Below are positions 5,823 through 13,418 of a stretch of DNA of 13,532 nucleotides, in pieces (within the stretch, counting starts at the first letter, position 1; each line of letters begins with the position of its first letter). The position numbers were made by a program, and so were the translations under genes. This DNA comes from an uncultured Eubacteriales bacterium. Lineage in GTDB: Bacteria > Bacillota > Clostridia > Lachnospirales > Lachnospiraceae. The stretch is from NCBI GenBank assembly GCA_900557175.1, contig USSL01000027.1:1-13532 (forward strand). The letters are read 5' to 3'. The notes under the pieces are model-generated. The model was given only the letters and a program-made list of their open reading frames with translations. It made no database searches and was not told where the DNA came from.

Positions 5823-6503
5823 ATGAAATATTGTCCGAGATGTAAGGTGTTTATCGACGGAAGCCGGCAGCGGTGCCCGCTTTGTGAGACGAAGCTGACC
5901 GAAAAGGAAGGATTTTCAAAAATTTGGAGCGAGGGTGATTTCTTCCCGAAAGTGCCTGATAACTCTGGAATTTACAATCTTTGTATAAAAATATTTTTGC
6001 TCATTACTGTTGTGGCGATTGTTTCCAGTGTGGCAGTCAATTATTTTTTCCATCACAGAGGCTGGTGGTCATTTTTTGTGGCGGCTGCGTTAGCGTGCAT
6101 ATGGGCATCGGCGGGAATTGCCATCCGCAAACGGAAAAATATTTTAAAAAATGTCCTTTGGCAGATGATTGCCATATCCTTAATTTGCATGATATGGGAT
6201 AAACTGACAGGCTGGCGGGGCTGGTCCGTAAGTTTCGTACTTCCAATCACTTATATGACAGCCATGCTTGTACTCTTTATTTTAAATAAGGTGATGCGGC
6301 TTCGGGCAGAGGATTATATGATATATAGTATGATGGGCAGCCTTTTTGGTCTCATACCGCTCATCTTTCTTATTTTCGGAGATTTAAAATACAGGGTGCC
6401 GTCGGTACTGTGTGTCAGCGCCAGCGTCGTCTTTTTAGCAGTGCTCATTATTTTTCAGGGCAGCTATATGGTGAATGAGTTAAAACGGCGCTCACACTGG
6501 TAA
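5823..6503 (+). CDS. zinc-ribbon membrane protein, DUF6320-like
   Basis: A 226-aa protein. An N-terminal zinc ribbon is formed by Cys4/Cys7 and Cys18/Cys21 (CPRC...CPLC). A short soluble linker follows, then six hydrophobic segments at about 53-75, 82-101, 109-126, 134-157, 165-187 and 193-213, and a basic C-terminal tail (KRRSHW). The ribbon would face the cytoplasm. I associate this architecture, next to an alcohol-acetyltransferase-like gene, with the family called DUF6320, but I cannot verify the number. Function is unknown; membrane presentation of the substrate of the neighbouring acyltransferase and hydrolase is a reasonable guess. It starts three bases after the acyltransferase stop and is followed by alaX after 21 bases. 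Confidence 0.7.
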   Translation: MKYCPRCKVFIDGSRQRCPLCETKLTEKEGFSKIWSEGDFFPKVPDNSGIYNLCIKIFLLITVVAIVSSVAVNYFFHHRGWWSFFVAAALACIWASAGIAIRKRKNILKNVLWQMIAISLICMIWDKLTGWRGWSVSFVLPITYMTAMLVLFILNKVMRLRAEDYMIYSMMGSLFGLIPLIFLIFGDLKYRVPSVLCVSASVVFLAVLIIFQGSYMVNELKRRSHW

Positions 6504-6524
6504 GATGGCAGAAAGGATAGATTT

Positions 6525-7688
6525 ATGGAAATTAGCGGAAAGCTGTACGAAAATGACAGCTATATGAAAAAATTTACGGCGGTCGTTCTTAACTGCATAC
6601 CTGATGGGGATTATTTTCAGGTTGTCACAGACAAGTCGGCGTTTTTCCCGGAAGGCGGCGGACAAAATGCGGATACAGGCTTTTTAGGTGATGCGCGTGT
6701 CCTTGATGTTCAGGAAAAGGATGGCATTGTTTATCATAAAACGGACCGGCCGCTTGAACCGGGCACGGACGTCGAAGGTGAAATTGACTGGGAGAAACGT
6801 TTTTCCAATATGCAGCAGCATTCAGGTGAGCATATCGTATCAGGGATTGTGCATCGAAAATATGGCTATGATAATGTCGGATTTCACCTTGGTGATGAGA
6901 ATGTGACGCTTGATTTTAACGGGCCTCTGACAAAGGAAGACCTTTCACAGATTGAGCGCGATGCCAACAGAGCAGTTTTTGAAAACAGGGCGATTACTGT
7001 ATCTTATCCGTCAAAGGATGCGCTTGCTTTATTGACTTACAGGAGCAAAATCGAAATTGACGGTCAGGTACGCATTGTGACCGTGGACGGCTATGACGTC
7101 TGCGCCTGCTGTGCGCCTCACGTTGCAAGAACCGGCGAAATCGGTCTGATTAAGATTACAAATTGCCAGTCCTATAAAGGCGGCGTCCGCCTCAATATTT
7201 TATGCGGCTGCAGGGCGCTTTCGGATTATGCAGGAAAGCAGGAGAGTATCAGCAAAATATCGGCGCAGCTTTCTGCAAAGCCGGAGGAAGCGGCGGCGGC
7301 TGTAGAAAAGCTCGGACAGGATATTTATACACTTAAGGGCCGGCTTATGGCGCTTCAGGAAATGCTTGTATCTGAAAAAATTGCGTCGCTGCCGACAGCG
7401 TGTGAAAATGTCTGCATTTTTGCGGACGAGCTTGATGCGCCTGCCATGCGCAGAGCGGTCAATCAGATGACAGAGCGCCATAAGGGTTTTTGCGGCATTT
7501 TTGTCGGAAATGACAGTGACGGCTACCGCTACAATATCGGAAGCCGCGGACAGGATGCAAGAGAAGCTGCAAAGCTTTTAGCTCAGGCAGGAAGCTTGAG
7601 AGGCGGCGGCAGTCCTGAGATGATCCAGGGAAGAATACAGGCAAAAAGAGCGTCCATTGAAACAGTATTTACAGCAGAAAGGGGATAA
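6525..7688 (+). CDS. alanyl-tRNA editing protein, long AlaX type
   Basis: A 387-aa trans-editing factor that hydrolyses mischarged Ser- or Gly-tRNA(Ala). The zinc-binding editing motifs are HSGEH (His99, His103) and CCAPH (Cys195, His199), the counterparts of HxxxH and CxxxH in the alanyl-tRNA synthetase editing domain. The FFPEGGGQ segment near residues 40-47 is also typical. The C-terminal part, ending with a glycine-rich LRGGGSPEMIQGR stretch near 358-370, matches the C-Ala (DHHA1) domain, which makes this the long AlaX-L form. No aminoacylation domain is present. It sits inside an operon of metabolic genes, separated from the malic enzyme by only two bases, with no obvious functional link. 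Confidence 0.93.
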   Translation: MEISGKLYENDSYMKKFTAVVLNCIPDGDYFQVVTDKSAFFPEGGGQNADTGFLGDARVLDVQEKDGIVYHKTDRPLEPGTDVEGEIDWEKRFSNMQQHSGEHIVSGIVHRKYGYDNVGFHLGDENVTLDFNGPLTKEDLSQIERDANRAVFENRAITVSYPSKDALALLTYRSKIEIDGQVRIVTVDGYDVCACCAPHVARTGEIGLIKITNCQSYKGGVRLNILCGCRALSDYAGKQESISKISAQLSAKPEEAAAAVEKLGQDIYTLKGRLMALQEMLVSEKIASLPTACENVCIFADELDAPAMRRAVNQMTERHKGFCGIFVGNDSDGYRYNIGSRGQDAREAAKLLAQAGSLRGGGSPEMIQGRIQAKRASIETVFTAERG

Positions 7689-7690
7689 TT

Positions 7691-8863
7691 ATGTCAATCG
7701 CAGAAGAAAGCTTAAAAATGCATTACGAGAAAAAAGGAAAGATAGAGGTTATTTCAACTGTAGAAATAAAGTCCAAGGAAGATTTATCGTTAGCCTACAC
7801 GCCGGGGGTAGCCCAGCCTTGTCTTGAAATTCAAAAGGACGTGGAAAAGTCCTATGATCTGACGCGGCGCTGGAATATGTGCCTTGTTGTCACAGATGGT
7901 ACGGCGGTACTCGGTCTCGGCGATATTGGTCCAGAGGCCGGAATGCCTGTGATGGAGGGCAAATGTGCGCTTTTTAAGGCTTTCGGAGATGTGGATGCTT
8001 TCCCGCTTTGCATTAAATCCAAAGATGTCGATGAGATTGTCCGCACAATCTATCTGATTTCAGGAAGCTTCGGCGGTATTAATCTTGAGGACATCGCAGC
8101 CCCGAGATGTTTTGAAATCGAAGAAAAATTAAAGCAGCTGTGCGATATTCCGGTATTTCATGATGACCAGCACGGGACGGCTGTTGTTGTACTTGCAGGC
8201 ATCATCAATGGTCTTAAGGTCACCGGAAAGGATAAGGAAAAGTGTAAGGTTGTTGTCAATGGCGCGGGCAGTGCCGGTGTGGCGATTACAAAGCTGCTTT
8301 TAAAGTACGGCTTTAAAAATGTGACGATGTGCGATATTCACGGCATTATTTCAAAGGACAGCGCGCACTTAAACTGGATGCAGCGTGAAATGGCTGAGGT
8401 GACAAACCTTGATAACAGCCACGGAACACTAAAAGATGCTTTAAAGGGCGCAGATATTTTTGTCGGTGTGTCTGCCCCGAATATTGTTTCAGAGGCGATG
8501 GTCGCTTCAATGAATAAAGATGCGATTTTATTTGCAATGGCAAATCCGGTGCCGGAGATTATGCCGGATGCTGCAAAGCGTGCCGGTGCAAAGGTTGTCG
8601 GTACGGGCCGTTCGGATTTCCCAAATCAGGTCAACAATGTGCTCGTATTTCCGGGGATGTTCAGGGGCGCCTTTGATGTGCGTGCCAGTGAAATTAATGA
8701 CGAGATGAAGCTGGCAGCAGCGCATGCGCTGGCAGATTTAATTGCACCGGATGAACTGAATGAAGATTATATTTTGCCGGCGGCCTTTGATGCGCGTGTC
8801 GGCACCGCTGTGGCAGCTGCAGTTGCTGAGGCAGCAAGAAAAACGGGGGTGGCAAGAAAATGA
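7691..8863 (+). CDS. malic enzyme, NAD(P)-dependent (bacterial short type)
   Basis: A 390-aa bacterial short malic enzyme, catalysing malate + NAD(P)+ to pyruvate + CO2 + NAD(P)H. Visible motifs are the YTPGVA segment with Tyr36, the catalytic Lys91 in EGKCALFKAFGDVDAFP, the metal-site FHDDQHGTA at 156-164, the Rossmann GAGSAG at 191-196, and MANPVPEI and the DFPNQVNNVLVFPG loop. An acidic residue after the second Rossmann strand (MCDIHG) suggests NAD preference, which is an inference. No phosphotransacetylase-like extension is present. The ribosome binding site AAAGGGG overlaps the alaX end. Its stop overlaps the next gene's start as ATGA, so the malic enzyme and the hydroxyacid dehydrogenase are probably coupled. 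Confidence 0.95.
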   Translation: MSIAEESLKMHYEKKGKIEVISTVEIKSKEDLSLAYTPGVAQPCLEIQKDVEKSYDLTRRWNMCLVVTDGTAVLGLGDIGPEAGMPVMEGKCALFKAFGDVDAFPLCIKSKDVDEIVRTIYLISGSFGGINLEDIAAPRCFEIEEKLKQLCDIPVFHDDQHGTAVVVLAGIINGLKVTGKDKEKCKVVVNGAGSAGVAITKLLLKYGFKNVTMCDIHGIISKDSAHLNWMQREMAEVTNLDNSHGTLKDALKGADIFVGVSAPNIVSEAMVASMNKDAILFAMANPVPEIMPDAAKRAGAKVVGTGRSDFPNQVNNVLVFPGMFRGAFDVRASEINDEMKLAAAHALADLIAPDELNEDYILPAAFDARVGTAVAAAVAEAARKTGVARK

Positions 8864-9810
8864 AGCTTGTAATTATTGAACCTTTAGGCGTGGATGAGGA
8901 AAAATTGATGGCCATGGCAAAGGAAGCACTTGGCAGCCGGGTGGAAATTGTGTATTATCCGACACGGACAACAGACACGAAGGACCTAATTGAGCGTGGA
9001 AAGGATGCGGACATCATTGCAGTGTCCAACCTGCCTTTAAACAGTGAGGTTATTGACGGCTGTAAAAAGCTTAAGCTATTATCCGTCGCTTTTACAGGTG
9101 TTGACCATATTGCAATGGATGCGTGTGCGAAAAATGGTGTTACAGTATGTAATTGCGCCGGCTATTCGACAGCCGCCGTGGCAGACCTCGTCTTTGGTAT
9201 GCTGATTTCGCTTTACAGAAATATTATTCCGTGTAATGAGGTGACAAGAAATGAGGGCACAAAAGATGGTCTTGTCGGCTTTGAGCTGGAGGGCAAACGA
9301 TTTGGTGTTGTCGGTACAGGCGCGATCGGAACGCGCACGGCAATGATTGCAAAAGCCTTTGGCTGCGATGTGTATGCTTACAGCCGCACGGTAAAGGACA
9401 TTCCGGGAATTACATATGTGTCACTGGATGAACTTATGTCAACTTGTGACATTGTTTCCCTACATGTGCCGATGAACAGCGGAACAAAACATATGATTGA
9501 CAGGGGAAAAATAAATTTGATGAAGAAAAATGCCGTGCTCATTAATACGGCAAGGGGCGGTGTTGTAGACAGCGAAGCGTTGGCAGGTGCCCTCAACGAA
9601 GAACGTATTGCCGGTGCCTGTATTGATGTGTTTGAAAATGAACCGCCGATTGCCAAAAATCATCCGCTCTTAACAGCAAAAAATACAATCGTGACGCCGC
9701 ATGTGGCCTTTGCCACAAAAGAAGCGCTTATAAAGCGCGCCGTCATCGTATTCCAAAACATTGTTAAATATCTTGACGGCACGCCGCAAAATGAAGTGTG
9801 CGCAAGGTAA
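8860..9810 (+). CDS. D-2-hydroxyacid dehydrogenase, NAD-dependent
   Basis: A 316-aa protein of the D-isomer-specific 2-hydroxyacid dehydrogenase family, which reduces 2-keto acids with NADH. The Rossmann fingerprint GTGAIG is at residues 152-157. Catalytic residues are Arg232 (NTARGG), Glu261 (FENEPP) and His281 (TPHVAFAT), with spacings like those of phosphoglycerate dehydrogenase relatives. The substrate (pyruvate, hydroxypyruvate, glyoxylate or a branched keto acid) cannot be deduced. The start overlaps the malic enzyme stop by four bases, so both are made from one message, and the malic enzyme product, pyruvate, is a candidate substrate. It ends the long operon and converges on the HAD gene 17 bases away. 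Confidence 0.92.
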   Translation: MKLVIIEPLGVDEEKLMAMAKEALGSRVEIVYYPTRTTDTKDLIERGKDADIIAVSNLPLNSEVIDGCKKLKLLSVAFTGVDHIAMDACAKNGVTVCNCAGYSTAAVADLVFGMLISLYRNIIPCNEVTRNEGTKDGLVGFELEGKRFGVVGTGAIGTRTAMIAKAFGCDVYAYSRTVKDIPGITYVSLDELMSTCDIVSLHVPMNSGTKHMIDRGKINLMKKNAVLINTARGGVVDSEALAGALNEERIAGACIDVFENEPPIAKNHPLLTAKNTIVTPHVAFATKEALIKRAVIVFQNIVKYLDGTPQNEVCAR

Positions 9811-9827
9811 AAACAAGCGGCCGCCTG
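9809..9827 (-). terminator. possible weak terminator between convergent genes
   Basis: On the minus strand CAGGC (9827-9823) and GCTTG (9818-9814) form a 5-bp stem, including one G-U, around GGCC, followed by five T. It follows the HAD stop codon directly. No matching T-run serves the plus-strand operon, so the end of that transcript is unclear. Confidence 0.35.
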
Positions 9828-10622
9828 CTAGATAAGGCCATAGTGGCGCAGCGCGTTGTAAATACCGTCATCTAAGATGTCCGTCGTCTGATATTCGCAG
9901 TACGGCACGATGGACGGTGTGCTGTTGCCCATGGCAATACTGTGGCGGACATACTGAAGCATTGACAGGTCATTTGTGCTGTCGCCAATCACATAGCAGT
10001 CATCAAGGGAAAGTCCGAGGTAATCGCATATAAACGCAATGGCGGTTGCCTTGGAGTAATCCTTTTGAATAATTTCTGCCATATTGCCGCCGCGGTCGAT
10101 ATATTCAAGCACTGAGCTTATATATTTTTTAAAGGTTTTGCCGTCGGAGTAGTCTTCGACAAAGGCAAGTACCTTGTCAAAGGTAAAATTTGGATCGTTC
10201 ATCGTCATCGGCAGCGTTTTCACCTTGCGGCCGTAGGAAGCTTTAGCCTTCACGATTTCCGGGTGCGGCGGCAGGGCATCGTCAAAAAAGATAAAATCAT
10301 TTTCTTCATAAAAGCCTGAAACATTGCATTTACGCATCATTTCAATGATTTCCATGCACAGTGGATGCGGAATAGTGCTTTTAAACAGGCATTGTCCGTG
10401 ATAATAAATATAAGTACCGCAGCCGCACAGATAGCCGTCAAAACCAAGTTCTTTAATATTCGGATTGACATTGATAAAAGTGCGTCCTGTATTGATAAAA
10501 GTCAGATGTCCGTTTTCGCGGACTTTTTTAATTGCCTCTTTTGTGCTTTCAGGGACTGTGCCGCTGTCTCCGTCGGGAACAAGCGTGCCGTCAATATCAA
10601 AAAAAATAATCTTCTGTTTCAA
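9828..10622 (-). CDS. HAD-superfamily phosphatase, Cof/IIB type
   Basis: About 264 aa. All four HAD motifs are visible: DIDGT with Asp9 and Asp11, the FINTGRTF threonine/serine motif II, Lys in KDYSKATAIAF for motif III, and GDSTND at 213-218 for motif IV. A large cap domain between motifs II and III and the length fit the Cof-type (IIB) group, which dephosphorylates sugar phosphates or flavin-type metabolites; the substrate is unknown. I place the start at the TTG at 10622 because GGAGG at 10633-10629 sits six bases upstream and the DxD motif follows at the usual distance. ATG at 10652 is possible but lacks a good site. It is divergent from the nucleosidase-like operon. Confidence 0.87.
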   Translation of the reverse strand: MKQKIIFFDIDGTLVPDGDSGTVPESTKEAIKKVRENGHLTFINTGRTFINVNPNIKELGFDGYLCGCGTYIYYHGQCLFKSTIPHPLCMEIIEMMRKCNVSGFYEENDFIFFDDALPPHPEIVKAKASYGRKVKTLPMTMNDPNFTFDKVLAFVEDYSDGKTFKKYISSVLEYIDRGGNMAEIIQKDYSKATAIAFICDYLGLSLDDCYVIGDSTNDLSMLQYVRHSIAMGNSTPSIVPYCEYQTTDILDDGIYNALRHYGLI

Positions 10623-10673
10623 AATAATCCTCCGTTTCTTTGATTGAATCATTTGTAAGCCCCAATGCCATCC

Positions 10674-10702
10674 ATTATGAACGAAAATAAGAAAATATGC
10701 AA
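10674..10702 (-). promoter_or_regulatory. weak candidate promoter for the HAD gene
   Basis: On the minus strand CATAAT (10679-10674) has five of six matches to the -10 consensus. TTGCAT lies 17 bp upstream of it with three of six -35 matches. Position is suitable, about 50 bases before the TTG start, but the region is AT-rich. Confidence 0.3.
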
Positions 10703-10771
10703 GATACAGATTGTAAAGGTGAAGATAATATGTGAAAATTTTGTAAGATAATTTTTGATGAAAGGGGTCGT

Positions 10772-10800
10772 TTGACATTTTTAGAAACTGATATTAGAAT
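10772..10800 (+). promoter_or_regulatory. near-consensus sigma-A promoter of the nucleosidase/SPL/SDR operon
   Basis: A perfect TTGACA at 10772-10777 and TAGAAT at 10795-10800 (five of six) are separated by exactly 17 bp. Transcription would start near 10807, inside the AAAGGAGG ribosome binding site (10806-10812), leaving a leader of only about 13 nt before the ATG at 10820. The promoter is vegetative in type, not the sigma-G type used by Bacillus splAB. Confidence 0.6.
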
Positions 10801-10819
10801 GAAAAAAGGAGGAAAACCT

Positions 10820-11695
10820 ATGATTTATATCGCTTGTGCCCTGTATGATGAGGCTGTGCCGTGGATTAAGGCACTGAAGCTTAAGAAAAATACAGCGGCA
10901 TCTAAATTTCAGATTTTCGAGAGTGAAGCGGCATATTTGGCGGTGACAGGAACAGGTATGATGAATGCCGCTGTAGCGCTGACGTATTTATGTACACTGC
11001 ATATGCCGGGAAAACATGATATTTTTGTGAATACAGGCGTCTGCGGTGCAGCTAAAGAATGTGGTGCGCAGGGAAGTCTTTACCTGATCCATAAGATTAC
11101 GGGGGCTTCAAGTGGCCGGAGTTATTATCCGGATATTTTATATGGGCATCCGTTTTCGGAGGGGGCTGTCACAAGTTTTTTTGCGGTGCAGGAACAAATC
11201 CCGGATGGGCAGCTTGCTGATATGGAAGCAGAGGGACTTTGGTGTGCGGCAAGTACATTTTTTGCGCCGGATCAAATGCTGTTTTTTAAATATATTTCCG
11301 ATTTTGGCGGCGGGATGGTGACGAGAGAAAATGTGCGGCATTTAAGCAATCAGGCGGTCGGGGCAATCCTGCCGTGGCTTGAAGAAAACTTTTTGCGGGC
11401 AGAAAAATTTTATCAGGCAGCCTCCGTCGGTGATGCTGCCTGTAAGTTGTGCGATTTTGTGCCGGATGGGCAGCTTCCGGGAAAAATTTTAGAACAGGCG
11501 GACAGACTGCTTTTGCATTTTAAGGCGACACAAGCCATGAGAGGGCAGCTGTTTTCCCACCTTTATTACTGTTGTCTGTGCGGCAGGGATGTGTCCGGAC
11601 TTTTGGAAGCGGTCACCTCAGAGCCGTGCCGCAGTAAAAAGGATGGCATGGCGCGTTTTCGGGCGCTGCTAAAAGACTTAAAAACAGGAGTTTAA
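10820..11695 (+). CDS. MTA/SAH-nucleosidase-like (phosphorylase superfamily) protein with C-terminal extension
   Basis: A 291-aa protein. The N-terminal two thirds resemble 5'-methylthioadenosine/S-adenosylhomocysteine nucleosidase (MTAN): Glu11 in ALYDEAV, the VTGTGMMNAA loop near 42-50, NTGVCGAA at 71-78, DMEAEGLW at 134-141 (Glu136) and YISDFG at 158-163 (Asp161). These correspond to the catalytic Glu, Glu and Asp of the E. coli enzyme. The remaining ~120 residues are helical and cysteine-containing and have no counterpart in MTAN, which ends near 230 aa. It may hydrolyse 5'-deoxyadenosine, SAH or MTA. ATG at 10820 is set by AAAGGAGG; an in-frame TTG at 10772 is the -35 element. The SPL-like gene starts three bases after its stop. 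Confidence 0.7.
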   Translation: MIYIACALYDEAVPWIKALKLKKNTAASKFQIFESEAAYLAVTGTGMMNAAVALTYLCTLHMPGKHDIFVNTGVCGAAKECGAQGSLYLIHKITGASSGRSYYPDILYGHPFSEGAVTSFFAVQEQIPDGQLADMEAEGLWCAASTFFAPDQMLFFKYISDFGGGMVTRENVRHLSNQAVGAILPWLEENFLRAEKFYQAASVGDAACKLCDFVPDGQLPGKILEQADRLLLHFKATQAMRGQLFSHLYYCCLCGRDVSGLLEAVTSEPCRSKKDGMARFRALLKDLKTGV

Positions 11696-11698
11696 ATA

Positions 11699-12691
11699 AT
11701 GAAATTTACCCATATTTATGTTGAAGAAAAAGTAAAAAATCATCCGGTGACAAGAAAGATTCTTGAAAATTTTCCGAAAGCCGAAATGATTCATATCGGA
11801 CATTATAAGGATATTTTTAACAGAAAGCATCAGAACTTTATGGCACAGAAAGCACATCAGGCGCTGATTCTTGCCAGAAAAGAGGGAAAGCTTGTCTACG
11901 AGGGCGCGCCGATGTGTCAAAATTTCGGACATGATTGGTTTTATTACACATCATGTATGATGAATTGTATTTTTGATTGCGAATACTGTTATCTTCAGGG
12001 GATGTATCCGTCGGGGCATATTGTGCTTTTTGTGAATATTGAAGATATTTTTGAGGAAGTGCGGTCACTTTTAAGGAAACATCCGGTTTATTTGTGTATA
12101 TCTTATGATACCGATTTGCTCGCTGTGGAAAAGTTGACAGGTCTTGCAGAAAAATGGTGTGCATTTGCAGTGTCTGAGCCGGAACTGACAATTGAAATAC
12201 GGACAAAGAGCGCGGCCTATACGGCTATTGAACATATTGCACCGCCTTCAAATGTCATTTTGGCGTGGACGTTGTCGCCGGATGCGGTTGCCCAAAAATA
12301 TGAGCATTACGCGGCATCCACGGATAGCCGTATTGCTGCGGCGAAGAAGGCGGCCAAAGATGGCTGGCGTATCCGTCTGTGCCTTGAACCGGTGCTTTAT
12401 ATGCCGGATTGGCAGCGTATGTATGCGGCGCTCATTGAAAAAATATTTACGCAGATTGATAAAATAGCGGTGATGGATGTAAGTCTCGGAGAGTTTCGTG
12501 TATCGTCGGAATATTTAAAGCCGATGCGAAAGCAGCGACCGGATTCAGCCGTGCTTTTTTATCCGTATACGGTAAAGGACGGTGTCTGCAGATATGACGC
12601 GGCGCTATCAGCTAAGATGATCATGTTTATAAAAACGTTGCTTTTAAAATATATTGAAAAGGAAAAAATATATGTGTGGAGTGAAGTGTAA
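11699..12691 (+). CDS. spore photoproduct lyase (SplB)-family radical SAM protein
   Basis: A 330-aa protein. The radical SAM cluster motif CxxxCxxC is CIFDCEYC (Cys90, Cys94, Cys97), and the flanking Tyr96 and Tyr98 match Tyr97 and Tyr99 of B. subtilis SplB, followed by YLQ. The C-terminal half retains IRTK and the LEPVLYMPDWQRMY region typical of the family. SplB reverses the thymine spore photoproduct in germinating spores using 5'-deoxyadenosyl radical. By my hand alignment, Tyr136 occupies the place of the B. subtilis hydrogen donor Cys141; Cys133 and Cys73 are nearby alternatives. GGAG at 11687-11690 precedes the ATG. It overlaps the SDR gene by 20 bases. Membership of the family is clear, repair activity is not. 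Confidence 0.85.
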   Translation: MKFTHIYVEEKVKNHPVTRKILENFPKAEMIHIGHYKDIFNRKHQNFMAQKAHQALILARKEGKLVYEGAPMCQNFGHDWFYYTSCMMNCIFDCEYCYLQGMYPSGHIVLFVNIEDIFEEVRSLLRKHPVYLCISYDTDLLAVEKLTGLAEKWCAFAVSEPELTIEIRTKSAAYTAIEHIAPPSNVILAWTLSPDAVAQKYEHYAASTDSRIAAAKKAAKDGWRIRLCLEPVLYMPDWQRMYAALIEKIFTQIDKIAVMDVSLGEFRVSSEYLKPMRKQRPDSAVLFYPYTVKDGVCRYDAALSAKMIMFIKTLLLKYIEKEKIYVWSEV

Positions 12692-13418
12692 AACCGCGGT
12701 TGTGACCGGTGCGTCTTCGGGTATTGGCAGAGAAATCACAGCGCGGCTTTTAAAAGAAGGTTTTAAGGTCTATGGCATCGGGAGAAATTTCAAATCGGAA
12801 ACCGCTGCATCGGGCGAAATAGGGTTTTTAGATGTGTGCGCGGCCGACGGTCGGTTCGTGCCGATTGTGGTTGATATGCTCAATACAGGAAAATTTTATG
12901 AACAGATGCGTTTGCTTTCTAAAAAAGAAGCCATTGGCTGTCTTATTAATAACGCGGGCACAGCCTACTACGGTCCTCATGAAACATTGAATCCGGTAAA
13001 AATTCATGAGATGGTGACCGTCAATATTGAAGTGCCTATGACGTTATGTCAACTTTTTATGAGAAATCTTAAAGCAAACAGCGGTCATATCATCAATATA
13101 TCTTCGCTGACGGCAAAGCAGCCAAGTCCGCATGGCTGCGCCTATGGCGCCACAAAAGCTGCACTTACAGGCTTTTCGGCAAGCCTGTTTGAGGAGGTAC
13201 GTAAATATGGTGTGCGCGTCACTGCCATTCATCCGGAAATGACTAAAACGAACCTTTACCGGAACGCTGATTTTTGCGAGGGTGAGGAAGAAGATACGTA
13301 TCTGACGGCGGCGCAGGTGGCCGAAAGCGTTATGTATGCTCTGACGGCGCCGCCGACAATGGATATCGCAGATATCACACTTGTGCCGCAGCGGCGGAAA
13401 ATTCGGAGGAAGAATTAA
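12672..13418 (+). CDS. short-chain dehydrogenase/reductase (SDR)
   Basis: A 248-aa classical SDR. The cofactor loop TGASSGIG is at residues 12-19, NNAG at 93-96, the catalytic Ser in NISSLTA (144-145), and the YxxxK pair Tyr158 and Lys162 in YGATKAA. Length is typical. A basic Arg38 after the second strand hints at NADP preference (inference). The substrate is unknown. I use ATG at 12672, with an AAGG-type site in GAAAAGGAAAA upstream; an in-frame TTG at 12654 would start inside that site. The gene begins 20 bases before the end of the SPL-like gene, so the two are cotranscribed. A basic tail (RRKIRRKN) ends the protein. Confidence 0.92.
   Translation: MCGVKCKTAVVTGASSGIGREITARLLKEGFKVYGIGRNFKSETAASGEIGFLDVCAADGRFVPIVVDMLNTGKFYEQMRLLSKKEAIGCLINNAGTAYYGPHETLNPVKIHEMVTVNIEVPMTLCQLFMRNLKANSGHIINISSLTAKQPSPHGCAYGATKAALTGFSASLFEEVRKYGVRVTAIHPEMTKTNLYRNADFCEGEEEDTYLTAAQVAESVMYALTAPPTMDIADITLVPQRRKIRRKN

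Noticed and set aside
10623..10778. 52-residue N-terminal extension of the HAD protein
   Set aside because: The extension is not HAD-like, lacks a ribosome binding site at its start, and the DxD motif normally lies within the first dozen residues.
10772..10819. TTG start adding 16 residues to the nucleosidase-like protein
   Set aside because: The TTG is part of a perfect TTGACA -35 element, and AAAGGAGG marks ATG 10820.
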